Program-made: the position numbers and the translations under genes | Shown: piece after piece, positions 24,095 through 34,436 of the stretch | How the letters are laid out: every line of letters begins with the position of its first letter | Position numbering within the stretch: position 1 is the first letter of the stretch | DNA from: Eunapius fragilis | Lineage: Eukaryota > Porifera > Demospongiae > Spongillida > Spongillidae | Reading direction: 5' to 3' | Assembly (NCBI GenBank): GCA_963681505.1 | Contig: OY811975.1 | Location: 8,484,635 to 8,548,634 of the forward strand | DNA length: 64,000 nucleotides | The notes under the pieces: generated by a model | The model's input: the letters and a program-made list of their open reading frames with translations, nothing else | Told to the model about the DNA's origin: nothing | The model's database searches: none

Positions 24095-24608
24095 TCATGA
24101 CGGACCAGTTTTTTTTTCCTTTTGGCTTGTGGTGGTCGAAGGGACCGTAATTGTGGTGACAAGTTCAGAAAATGCTCCTGCATGACTCTTTTGAGCCTTT
24201 CCACTTTGTTTGGAATCCATCCTCACTTCAAACTTCACACTATCACCTGTCCTGGGTTCACCAACTTTGCTCTCTGCTAGCTGGTCAGCACCCATACCAA
24301 GGAATGGAATGATCACTGGATACACTGTGAATGCAGCTGTCAGTCATCATCAGAGAATTAAACTATGCATGGATGGCTTCAGCCCCTTGCTCGCCCATAC
24401 TGCCAAAACCCATTTTGGTTGCCTCTGCTAGTTCTGTAGCATGATCCTCAAGCAGGTGCATTTTCACTGTTCGACATACTGTTGGAAAGGCTGCAGTGAA
24501 AGCATCCATAAATTCTCTGATAGATAGGTCTGTGTATAAAATGTAATAAATACACTTTAGATACATAAGGAATTGACCTAGGCGAATGTTATCTTCTTTT
24601 TTTGACAT
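24095..24608 (-). pseudogene. fragment of transposon-associated protein gene
   Basis: Minus-strand frames read 'VKMHLLEDHATELAEATKMG' followed by 'GEQGAEAIHA' and a stop, then continue in another frame. The 'KMHxLEDH ... GEQGAExIH' signature is known from repeat-encoded proteins in invertebrate genomes (recall). The N-terminus and frame are lost. Confidence 0.45.
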
Positions 24609-25419
24609 GTGTACAACCTAATGAACGACTACGAGAAACTAAACTCCGTACTTAGCAATAACGGGTACACCAACGAGATGCTAAAATCCTCGCAGACATC
24701 CAACGGGTTTGTTGACTTCGAAAGATACCTATATAGGCCACAGTGCTTCAAAAGCAACTTGCATGAGTCAGACGTGCCCAAAACTTGTCTTCCGTATTTG
24801 TACGGACAAGCAAAATAAGAGTGTACCGGAGGATAATCAATGAGACTCAGTGTATGAAATTGCTTAAAGCTTATATTTTGTTTAATCACTAGATGACTTT
24901 AAAATACTTCAGAGAAAAGGAGTACAATTAAAGATTAACCCGTCTACAAAATGGCATGCATATAACGGAAGCGACAAATATACTTATAGGCCTATGCTGC
25001 ACGCGGAAAATTCACACGCGCATCGTCGCATTAGACATGTTATTATACAAGGAAATAAAAATATTTGTTGGAGCTATATTGGATTTTGAAGGCATTGGTG
25101 GTACAGAACAAGGTTGACTGAGTATGAAATGGAAATACACAAGTACTTAGCACAATTGCAAAACGCTGGAATACTTCCGTAGACCTGGGTGCTAAAGATG
25201 GATTTTTCCATGCATTACCATTGTTCACACCCGAAATTCGCGGCCTTCAAATCCAATTTATTTTCACAGAGAAATGTCTCAGAGAATGTTTTTATTCGTG
25301 TATGTTTGTTTAACTGGATGGGGTTGAAGAGGAAGTGTCCAACGGCTCTAAGGGTGGTGTACAGACATCAGGCCCTTTTGCCATAGGGGACACAATATGG
25401 GGACTGACTGGGAAGTGCA

Positions 25420-26280
25420 TGACTGTGTGCATTGGTGAAGGGGAGGTGGCTGAGTTCTTTCAACCCCGGCCTGCAGAGAAGATGGCCCATGCACTCAGGG
25501 GATGCACTGAGGAGCAGTGGATGGACGAGGATTTTGTTGTGCTTGAGGTGGACATGAGGAACACAGTACATGTCTCATTATTGTGGAGTCGTAAACACAA
25601 AGGCATTAGTTATTAGGTGGCCCACCACCTCAAATAAATCAACATAAGAGGGCAGTGATGGGGAGGAGAGGACTTGGTGTCATTTTTGGACCATAGTGGC
25701 CTGCATGGGCAGTGCTGCTTCCAAACATGTTATAGGTTGCTTCCATAGACTTGGTCATAGCAAAGTTGATATAGCCATCCTCACCACAGAACCACATGGG
25801 GCAATTGCCTACGTCACTGACACCAGTCCAATACATGCAACACACCAGTCCAGTTACACATGAAAACACATCTGTGACATGGAGGCTATTGAACATGACC
25901 TTGTAGAGGGATATGAGCTTACAGTGGAGGGCATGAGTGCATTAATGAGTGCATTAATGGAGGCTATGAGACATGAGGGACATGAGAGACCTGAAAAGAC
26001 ACCGCACTACCATTATAAGTTACTACAACTTAAAGAAATAGAAGGTAATGAAATAGAACTAAACAAAAAGAAACAGGACCATGAGGGTGATATAATAATT
26101 TTAACTGGGGGAAGGAGGCCCAACACATGTTATCAAGACTGGCTACCTATTTAGCAATCCATCTTTCCTGCCCCAAGTCCAGAGTCCTGGCTGACATATA
26201 TGGCCGCCTAAACATCTGCTTGGTGAGAGCTGTGGCAAGAGCCATCCTGGCAAGAGGCCTTTGCCCAGTCCATCTCTAGT
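25420..26280 (+). pseudogene. internally deleted RT copy of the 0.4-3.0 kb family
   Basis: The segment 25440-25575 encodes 'MAHALRGCTEEQWMDEDFVV' then 'LEVDMRN', the pre-palm region of the same RT family as the pseudogene at 0.4-3.0 kb. The segment 26128-26278 encodes the family C-terminus ('YLAIHLSCPKSRVLADIYGR', then 'AVARAILARGL') and a TAG stop. About 550 bp between them is unrelated (ORFs at 25879-26154 + and 25639-25896 -, neither recognised). Confidence 0.6.
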
Positions 26281-26399
26281 GTACATGTATTGTTTTCCTT
26301 GTGTTAATAGTTAGGTTGTACATGGAGTTTACCTTTTTCAGGTGTATCTTATGTATATGTAATAATTTAATAATAATAATAATATTAAAATATGACTAT

Positions 26400-26712
26400 A
26401 TCATACTAACACATGTAAAGTTCTAATGACACATGCGTACCATAACTTAGCGAGGTGGGGAGATCTACACCACTTGCTGCTATCAAGTCTGGTTACGAAA
26501 CGAATCAGCCCCTATACCCAAAAGAAAGAAAGCTACCTATGTGAGTGCAGCCATTCCTATTCTGGAAACAAACTTTTTCACCCTTAGTCGGAGTAGGTCA
26601 ATAAGAATAAACGGCCGTATAAACTGTCATATGGAGAAATGGCCATACATCGGCGGTCATCTAACATTTTATTTCAAATTGAATTCTAAATAGACCCAAA
26701 ACTTATACTAAA
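26400..26712. other. no gene assigned
   Basis: AT-rich intergenic sequence between the RT remnant and the foldback MITE. Confidence 0.4.
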
Positions 26713-27017
26713 AACAAGTAAATAAAATAACCTTCTCTATGAGAAAGTTGGTGGGATATAGGATTTGAAGGCAGTGGTTGTGTAAAAAGCAAGGAAACAA
26801 GGGTCTGTTATTAATAGTAAGGGAAAATGTATTAGTCCTATATTTAGCACACGAACATAGTATATGCTACAAACGGGCTTAATATAAAACTATGACATTT
26901 TCCCTTACTATTACAGACCCTTAATTGTTTCCTTGCTTTTTACACCACCATTGCCTTCAAATCCTGTATATCCCACCAACTTTCTCATATAGAGAAGGTT
27001 TTTTACATACTTATTTC
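26713..27017. mobile_element. foldback MITE, copy 2
   Basis: The ends 'aacaagtaaataaaat' and 'tttttacatacttattt' are inverted. The arms pair through 'cttctctatgagaaagttgg', 'ggatttgaaggca', 'gtaaaaagcaaggaaacaag' and 'agtaagggaaaatg'. The loop is larger than in the 33.7-kb copy. Confidence 0.85.
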
Positions 27018-27264
27018 ATTCTTTTCTTTGTTCATGCACATTATTCCGATGCGTAATTGATCCGTTGTGCATATACCCATGCAGACAAAAAAAAAGAACA
27101 GGAGTCGTCATTGGGGCCAAATAATATCTACAAAATAGTTGTGAGTACAAGTCCGATAACATGTTTAATATGCAACAAGGCACAGTAATATAAACGGTTA
27201 ATACAGCACAGTACTTTTAATCGTAATAATAATATACGTTAAAATAGAAGTCCCCTGCTTTTTT

Positions 27265-27478
27265 TCATTTAGTGTCTTTTTTAAGCACAGCATCAGCACT
27301 AACTTTACTGACAGCAGCATGTACAGATCTGGTACACACCTTTTGCGCTAACGATGGGTGCGTCTTGCAAAAGGCATCATTTAACTGAACGAGTAAAGTG
27401 CTATTCTTAAGAATAGCCTTTTCAAGGCCACCCTTATACTCGCTTAGTATGATATCCTTTGGTTCGTACAGAGAGTAG
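27265..27478 (-). CDS. possible terminal coding exon, function unknown
   Basis: A pyrimidine-rich acceptor 'ccttttcactgtag' precedes an open frame that begins 'YSLYEPKDIILSEYKGGLEK', runs 70 codons and ends 'AVLKKDTK' plus TGA. The helical, Lys-rich end loosely recalls the BEN-gene terminus, but similarity is too weak to call. No upstream exon was found. Confidence 0.35.
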
Positions 27479-27499
27479 CTACAGTGAAAAGGAAGTGCG

Positions 27500-28370
27500 T
27501 ACATGCAACATTATGTATGTGCAAAACCATACGCCTAGGCTTGAAAGCTATATTTAGCCTCCAACCACAGTAGCCCTCTAAAATGGAAAATTAGTTTCAT
27601 GCCATGCAACCACACTATCTGCTAGTAACCTCAGGTGTAACTGAAGCCATATCAATGCACTGATGATATAGTTACAGCATAGATAGAAGAATACCTGGAT
27701 ACGAAACGCGTCACGTGATCCATTGAATTTTCAATTGTAGGCGGCGGACCCTTTGAAGCGAACTGTGTTTCGATTAACCCTTTTGCTTTTTCCCCAACTT
27801 TCACTGCTATTCAACACAAATATCGTTATCTTCGGCATTCTTCGTACTCCTTCTTGTCTTACGTTCCAGGTTAGTGACTATTGTTCATGCAATTCACTAA
27901 GCATACTTTACGTAGGTACCGTATCTGTCATGTCAGCCTCTTCGGAACATATATCTCAACTTAGAAACGCTTCCAACCATTCATTTCTATAAGAAAAACA
28001 TTGCATTATTCCCTCTGTGGAACGAACCTATATCTGTTGTAAGGGGCTTCAGCGTGTGGGTACAACTGCTTGGTGAACAGGTAGCGGACCCATCGTGTTT
28101 CGGTACATTGTGTGTGAGTTAGACACACGCAGCAAAGTCCAATTTTGCTTTTAAATGTTAAGAATGAGTTTATGTGTGGAACGCGTACTGTCAAAGGTAA
28201 CCAAAGTTACGCGTTATGTGCAAATGTCTTCTAGTTTGTGGGTTATATTCATTTAACCGGCCACGGACAGATGTATGTTTCGGTACCTCTCGTGCACGGA
28301 AAAGGCAAGCTAGATAGCATTTAGACACATCTACGCAGTTAGTCATTTAGATACGTCTAAGCAGTTACTT
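27500..28370. other. no gene assigned
   Basis: Short ORFs on both strands without domains. 'gaaacgcgtcacgtgatcca' near 27705 contains an E-box-like CACGTG. Confidence 0.3.
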
Positions 28371-28374
28371 AGAT

Positions 28375-29200
28375 CATAGATATTATAATAGAGGGATTGG
28401 AAACGGCGCACGTGAGCCATGGACGCCTATACTTCATGGAATCTCCCATCCGCGCACTTACTAATTGAGTGTCTAGCTATCCTCCCCCTTTGGTTTTTTA
28501 AAGCTGCATTGAAACCAGTTACAGATGCGGATTCTTTACTGTGAGTAGGTTTCGGGAACGTTTGTATCTATGTTATACGACGTACAGAAGGGAAGATATG
28601 GTATTCTTCGCGCATAGCCTCTGGCAACTAACTTGCGGGTGTTTCGACCTTTACTTTTTGTGCCTTTATTTAAGTAAAAGAGTTAGTGGTCACGTTTATA
28701 CACTGCAACGTGTAGTTTTTACGATGATTTTTAATACGGTACGGCGCGACTAAAGTAAAATACAGTTTTTGACACCCATTGAAACTTGCGGCTATAGCAT
28801 CATTAGGTCGATTGCTAAAAATAATACAAAACCATTCCCTGATAGAGCATAGATTTTTACACTGCAACGTCTCGTTTTTGTTTGTACAACTATTATGGGA
28901 AAATTTATATGAATTTTTAAAGTGCCAGCGTGTTTTCATTAATTGCGCAATTGATTGGTTCCCCTCTTACTTTCATACATTGTACACTGTAAAGAGCGAT
29001 GTATTCTTTTAGCAAAAGAAGATTTCGACTTGATAGCCGTACACATAGGAGTCTTGCCGTCATCTATATTTTGTCAGAGATCATATATAGATCTCTGATT
29101 TTGTTCACAATCCACAAATATTACCCGAATGTGCGGATTGCCGGTGTTAATTTGTGTTGATTGGGCTCGTTTCCAATCCCTCAACAATAATATCTATGCT
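28375..29200. mobile_element. ~825-bp TIR element
   Basis: The left end 'catagatattataatagagg' then 'gattggaaac' is mirrored at the right by 'gtttccaatccctcaacaat' then 'aatatctatg'. Internally, 'acactgcaacgt' is duplicated (28699, 28859). No transposase ORF is visible. The element ends about 110 bp before the F-box-like ORF. Confidence 0.65.
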
Positions 29201-29296
29201 TAGATGATGGACTTCAATACAGATTGTTATCAGGGTGCGGACGTAATTCTTAGGCCGTAACCTTAATTATACGATTTTCCCTAAATATAACTTCTT

Positions 29297-29309
29297 ACTA
29301 ATTTTATAG
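29297..29309 (+). promoter_or_regulatory. predicted 3' splice site upstream of F-box ORF
   Basis: 'actaattttatag' immediately precedes A-ATG. This suggests that transcription starts further upstream and a UTR intron is removed; an ORF-only promoter here is unlikely. Confidence 0.5.
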
Positions 29310-29310
29310 A

Positions 29311-31215
29311 ATGGACTACTTCTCTTGTATCCCAGATGAAGTACTCTACATCATTATGAAGTGTTTGCCTGCCCAAGCGAAGTTTGCCATCCGTGGTACG
29401 TGTCGGAGGCTATTCAGGATCGGCGCAGATCCATCTGTCTGGCAGGTCATCTCTTTAAACCACGTGACCCGCAACAGTGCGCGGATGCTCAGGGGTATGC
29501 TGACACTCGCCGGAAAGTCGGTTCGTTCTCTTCGCATCGTAGGAAACTGCTTGCCCTCAGCTTACTGGAACGAACTGCTTAAATGCAGCAACCTCAATAC
29601 GCTGGAAATCTATGGGGCTAAGTTAACAGCGGCTCAGTTGAAGAAATTACTCAGTAGTATTGCGCCAGTTACCCGCCTTGGGTTCGACATGGGCACGTTC
29701 GAACCGTCAGAGTTCCGGGAGTACTTATCTGTTGTCCGCGAGGTGGGTGACGTCACTATCCGCACACACAAGCAGGGAATCGGCCTCATACGGGACGTTG
29801 TGTCCACGTGGGCCGGACAGGGCTACATGCCCCCGCGACTGGCCATCGCCGACTTGAATGCTTATGCGACCGACTATGTCCCAGGTCGGTTGATTGACGT
29901 TCATCGCCTGCCAGGCTGCGCCTCGCATAGAGCGGTGCTAAAATTGTACACCCGGAACATGATGCCCCTGGACCTCCACCCCGTGCCTCCTGTTGTAGAG
30001 TTTCAGGTTGAGGAGGGTGGAATGGTATTAGAGGTAGCCGAGTCGCTAATGTCTGGTGATTCTGAGGCTCGTATTTGTTTGAGTGCCATTTCAGAGAACA
30101 CTCTGTCTGGGAAGTATTACTCAGATGTACATGTAGCTTGCTATTGGCAGAATCTCTTTTGTATGGAGAGACCATTGGACTTTAGGTCAGCTAGTCTTGT
30201 TCACTTGGACCTGACTAAAATGAAAAGCCTTCTGCCCAAGCATTTGGTACAGATTGGAGAGCATTGCAGTGGTTTGAAGCAGCTCATTTTAGATGGCTGT
30301 GATAGATGTCTAATGTCACTGGATGGAATTAAAGCAGTTGCCCTCAAGTGTCCTTTGAAAGGTTTAAGTTTGATGGGTGTTGTGAATAAAACCGATTCTG
30401 TACCCTGTACTTTGGACCTGTGGAATACCATAGCATCCATGCAAACACTTACTCACATTGCTGTGGAGGGATGCCTCTTGCAACCTTCCATGCAAACAGC
30501 AATGAAACAGTTTAGTTCTGTTGCTTGTGATCCTTCAAGTGTACATCGCCTTTCATTCATTCCCACATTTTCAGTTGAGACCTCGCCGATAGGGTTATCA
30601 CTGCAAAGACTCAAAAACCTGGTAGCACTTGAGTTAAAGTGTTATGACTGCTGTGGGTACTGCAAAAGGCTCACCGATAACCACCTGGAGGCACTGTCCC
30701 ATTTGATGACGCTGGTTTATCTGAGGGCTAAAGATCTCCCAGCTATCCACTATACAAAGTGGATGACAAAGGTATTTATGAACTGCCCAGGGCTCAAGTA
30801 TGTGTATATTTCTAATAGGCATGGCAATGTTATGCTTCCCACGGACCCTGCCTTGTATGGGAGCCTCGAACAGTTTCACTTAGAGAGCCCAGACCAGCAG
30901 CTGAACAACGCTTGTGTTGACGCTTTGATAGCAGCCGGGAAACTGACCCACCTCTTTCTTGTTTTGAACAGCATGAATGCTGACAACGTCCTGAAGTTGG
31001 CCCGTGATTTGGTACACCTAGTTTGTTGCCATGTCAACATCATGCAACAAGTGCGAAATGTGCGTTCACTAAGTGCTGCACTTAAAGTATTATCAAAAAA
31101 ACAGGCGCATTGTAGCATTGATTTCAAGCATTCCCTTTATCGTTATCCAAAGCGGACATATTTATCTGCAATTGCATCGTCAGAACTGGTTCCATTGCTT
31201 AGAAATAATGAATAA
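29311..31215 (+). CDS. F-box / leucine-rich-repeat-like protein
   Basis: A single uninterrupted 634-codon frame. Residues ~3-45 ('FSCIPDEVLYIIMKCLPAQA', then 'CRRLFRIGADPSVW') fit an F-box, which would bind SKP1 in an SCF ubiquitin ligase. The rest has irregular leucine-rich segments, for example 'LKQLILDGCDRCLMSLDGIK', 'LTHIAVEGC' and 'LKYVYISNRHG', as in FBXL substrate receptors. No transmembrane or signal segment is obvious. The start is the first in-frame ATG and sits 1 nt after a strong acceptor ('actaattttatag'), implying a 5' UTR intron ending at 29309. The first ~700 bp is clearly more GC-rich than the rest. No AATAAA was seen within 500 bp downstream. A substrate cannot be inferred. 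Confidence 0.75.
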   Translation: MDYFSCIPDEVLYIIMKCLPAQAKFAIRGTCRRLFRIGADPSVWQVISLNHVTRNSARMLRGMLTLAGKSVRSLRIVGNCLPSAYWNELLKCSNLNTLEIYGAKLTAAQLKKLLSSIAPVTRLGFDMGTFEPSEFREYLSVVREVGDVTIRTHKQGIGLIRDVVSTWAGQGYMPPRLAIADLNAYATDYVPGRLIDVHRLPGCASHRAVLKLYTRNMMPLDLHPVPPVVEFQVEEGGMVLEVAESLMSGDSEARICLSAISENTLSGKYYSDVHVACYWQNLFCMERPLDFRSASLVHLDLTKMKSLLPKHLVQIGEHCSGLKQLILDGCDRCLMSLDGIKAVALKCPLKGLSLMGVVNKTDSVPCTLDLWNTIASMQTLTHIAVEGCLLQPSMQTAMKQFSSVACDPSSVHRLSFIPTFSVETSPIGLSLQRLKNLVALELKCYDCCGYCKRLTDNHLEALSHLMTLVYLRAKDLPAIHYTKWMTKVFMNCPGLKYVYISNRHGNVMLPTDPALYGSLEQFHLESPDQQLNNACVDALIAAGKLTHLFLVLNSMNADNVLKLARDLVHLVCCHVNIMQQVRNVRSLSAALKVLSKKQAHCSIDFKHSLYRYPKRTYLSAIASSELVPLLRNNE

Positions 31216-31735
31216 CTGACATGAACTCAATATTAGCATTACAATTCACAGGAGGGTTAAATGTGTCAAGTTTGTGGGTTAAATGTTTAGCTTTTCATTA
31301 ATTCAAACGGCATGCAATATGCAATTCGCAACTTGATCAAAATTCATTGTCGATGAATTCAATTAAGGTACAGACATACGTATGCGTAGTTTGTTCTTGC
31401 ATTATAACGATAAAAGTTCAATTGATACGTACATGGTCACAAGTTTTAACCTCTCCTCCAACATAATGCATGCATGCTGTTAGCATAATTTGATTACCAA
31501 CTATCTTCCACATGGAGTCGTTATATTGTGATCAGTGGAGAAAAATTTGGTAAGTTGAGCATGTTTAGTTTAAGTTAAGGCAGCGTTTAAGTTAAGGCAC
31601 GGCCGTACGGCCGCCAATGAATAATGAATGAATTAGCCATAATTAACCTATTCTATACTTGTATATGTAGGATAATATAGCTTGGAACTCTCGTATTCAA
31701 TGGCTCGCTGTACGTTCCAGATTCTTGTTTAACTA
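31216..31735. other. 3' flank, no gene
   Basis: AT-rich. It includes the perfect palindrome 'cggccgtacggccg' at about 31602 and two copies of 'gtttaagttaaggca' near 31570-31600. Confidence 0.4.
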
Positions 31736-31744
31736 ACGCTACCG

Positions 31745-31975
31745 TGGTTAGCCATCACTTATATTACAAGGAGATCAAGCAAGTCTGAAGCTCTCTACAG
31801 CAAAGAAGGTGTTGGTCAAGGTGATCCTTCGTCCATGCTGATGTACGCTTCTGCACTGATGCCACTCACTCAAATCCTTCTACATGGGTTCAAAACTGGT
31901 ACGCAGATAACTGCTCTTGCGCAGCCAAGCTCACTGAGCTTTGTGACCTTGGTCCCAATTAGACCTTTGATTTTT
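31745..31975 (+). pseudogene. reverse-transcriptase fragment, second family
   Basis: The frame encodes 'YSKEGVGQGDPSSMLMYASA', an RT palm motif. After a frame change it encodes 'WYADNCSCAAKLTELCDLGP', corresponding to the YADD active-site box, with N in place of the second D. Only the palm survives. Confidence 0.6.
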
Positions 31976-32700
31976 ATTTAATTATTATTATTTATTTTTT
32001 TTGTTGCAAGTTAACATAAACACGGCGGGGGGTCCCCGTCGACCGCTGCACCGTTTAAGTATGTAGAGCAGTATAGGATTGAATAGGTACTTAAAGCCAC
32101 AGCACAATTTCTCCAGCATAAATGTGCTGTGGCTTGCCTGCATGTTGGTGTTGCTAGGAATGCTAATCCTGCATGGCAATTGAAATCCAACCTATTCGGC
32201 CCTACTGTTCTACTTACTGCCTAAACCTAAACGGCATGGTGACAGTACAGGGAACTGAGAGAAGCAGTTTGAAGCCTACGCTCAACTACTTCCGCGCGTG
32301 TCGTTAGAAGAGGTTGCAATGGATTTCTGAGCAACTCGTAGCAACGGCGAGTTGGAGGGCCACTGCTGAGTATCTCCTTCTTGGATGGCTGAAGAGCTTG
32401 AACGTTGACTATTGATTGTATTGTTTCATTATTGATTAAATAATTTGTACGTAATCAAGCTAGTATACAACGTACACAATCGGATGGCGTACCCAATACA
32501 GTATACGATCCACATAGGTACTAGGTACAGCGAAGTGGTATCCGGAGACGTTCATTCGAGAATCCTCCATAAGCTCACGTGATGTATTTGAGGATACTTG
32601 AAATATACGCAGTGCGAAATTGGTTCTATACGCAAAATATACCAGTGGGATACTTCGCGTATACGCACGCGTATATTCATGCGTATACACGCAAAATATA
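31976..32700. other. unassigned, short GCGTATA-rich stretch
   Basis: No gene. At about 32620-32715 the motifs 'atacgc' and 'gcgtata' recur several times in both orientations, forming a short irregular palindromic cluster. Confidence 0.4.
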
Positions 32701-32716
32701 CAATAGCGTATATCCT

Positions 32717-33500
32717 TTTTTTTTTTTTTTTTTTTTTTTTGTCTCAATAATTTTATTGTATTAGTAAGCAACTATACACATAAATGAAAAGGAAACAAAA
32801 TATCAAAATTTATGGTTCAAGTAGAAGGGCTTCCCTTGACACCAGGTCAAGAGGAGGTTGTGTAGCAGACATATAATGGCCAAGGTGAGAGCGTGCCCCT
32901 CGAATGCACATAACTGAACTTCGCAGCAATGAATAGGCAAGGTGGCATCTCAACCACATGATGGTTAGGCTATAGGCCTGATTCCACTTGGCAGATAGCA
33001 GAGAGGCCAGACGCTTATAGCTTGTTGTGGCTTGAGGCCCAAGGCCACCAGTGCAAGAGAGAATAAGTGGAGTGAAAGAGGCATGTTCAATTTCACGAAT
33101 GCGTTGGTCATATTTCCTCTTTTTCTCGTTATGGCTACGGTAGCATGCGGATAAAGGAGTCTTTTGATTTGAGGGGGCGTAAGGATTAAAAACCTTTACA
33201 AAAAATGCCCTTTCAAACCGACTCCCCCAAAATCCATCTGCTGCAATATCCAATCGCGCACCATCCTGTATATTCGCTGAGAGTCCACTCATGACCTCAC
33301 CTGTTATGGGTTGTAGATGAGGCTCTGTTGATACATTGTGGCACACTTCTGACAAGAGAGCAGCTGTTAAGTCTCTGATTTCATTGTGTCTGATTGATGG
33401 ATACCCTCCCTTAGGGCATGACAGTACATGTTCAACAGAAAAGTGGGTATCCTATTTTTTGCACAGTGGGAAGGCTAAGCGTATCCTGCAAACCAAACGA
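32717..33500 (-). mobile_element. 5'-truncated non-LTR retrotransposon copy with poly(A) tail
   Basis: On the minus strand, a Cys/His motif ('HFSVEHVLSCPKGGYPSIRH') leads into a 181-codon open frame (33355-32810). That frame carries 'ARLDIAADGFWGSRFERAFF' and 'LILSCTGGLGPQATTSYKRL', which I recognise as the C-terminal zinc-knuckle/nuclease-like region of an invertebrate RT family. Past the stop codon lie an AATAAA (~32752) and a run of about 25 A (32717-32741). Most of the RT is missing, as expected of 5' truncation. Confidence 0.7.
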
Positions 33501-33652
33501 GGCCATCGAAAGAGTAAATTAAACCGATAAAGTTATTCAAAGGTATGCATATGTAAATGTAGCTACCTACTCTTACTAAGCTTGGTTTACAATATGACAT
33601 TGGTGGCTGAACATTACGGATCAATGTGCACGAACAAAGAAAATATGAATGA

Positions 33653-33928
33653 AACAAGTAAATAAAAACCTCTATGAGAAAGTTGGTGGGATATAGGATT
33701 TGAAGGCAATGGTGGTGTAAAAAGCAAGGAAACAAGGGCCGGTCTGTAATAGTAAGGGAAAATGTCATAGTCCTATATTTAGCACGCGAACAAACGGGCT
33801 AAATATAGGACTATGACATTTTCCCTTACTATTACAGACCCTTGTTTCCTTGCTTTTTACACCACCATTGCCTTCAAATCCTATATCCCACCAACTTTCT
33901 CATAGAGAAGGTTTTTTATTTACTTGTT
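33653..33928. mobile_element. foldback MITE, copy 3
   Basis: Near-perfect inverted repeat from 'aacaagtaaataaa' to 'tttatttacttgtt'. The arms carry 'ctctatgagaaagttggtgg', 'gtaaaaagcaaggaaacaag' and 'gtaagggaaaatgtcatagt'. The loop is 'agcacgcgaacaaacgggct'. It is the best preserved of three copies. Confidence 0.9.
33915..33920 (-). promoter_or_regulatory. candidate poly(A) signal for DDB1
   Basis: AATAAA on the minus strand, about 430 bp past the DDB1 stop codon and inside the right arm of the foldback MITE. No AATAAA was seen nearer to the stop. Confidence 0.35.
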
Positions 33929-34352
33929 ATGTTTTCTGCCACTCTTGGCGGGACGCCACAGAAGGATGCAAAGAGTAATCCAAGTGCGCGAACCTCTTCG
34001 TAAAACAGTCAACGAACGTGATTGGGAGCACAGGGCATGCATATTAAAGACTAAAAACAATCAGCCCGTGCTTTTTCACTAGTTATATTAATTGCATTTG
34101 CCAGATTGTACCATAAAGCCAAATGCCTCAGTGTAACCACTGAGCAGGATTAGTAGTTTACGCAAATACATGTCAAAATTAATTGATGTATTTAAACAGA
34201 TTAAGCAGTTTACCCCACAAAATTCATCCAATACAACAGAAAACGGTACACGGTGGTGCAGAGAAGATCAGAATGTAACAATGCAATGTGCATTAACAGC
34301 GCCAAAAAAGAAGGAAGAGCAAAGTGAGCATTCAGACTTTGGCTTAATGAAA

Positions 34353-34436
34353 TCAGTGCAACCGTGACAAGTCTTCAATCAGTTTAACAATATCTTCTAC
34401 TGAGGCATCTGTCTCTGCTCCTTGAGCATCAGTACT
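34353..34436 (-). CDS. DDB1: DDB1 exon w27 with stop codon
   Basis: Encodes '[14 protein letters not shown]' and [13 protein letters not shown], then TGA. The end matches the conserved C-terminus of DDB1. Confidence 0.95.
   Translation of the reverse strand, partial: STDAQGAETDASVEDIVKLIEDLSRLH

Noticed and set aside
25639-26154. ORFs between the two RT fragments
   Set aside because: Neither strand gives a recognisable family; they may be inserted repeat sequence, so no gene was called.
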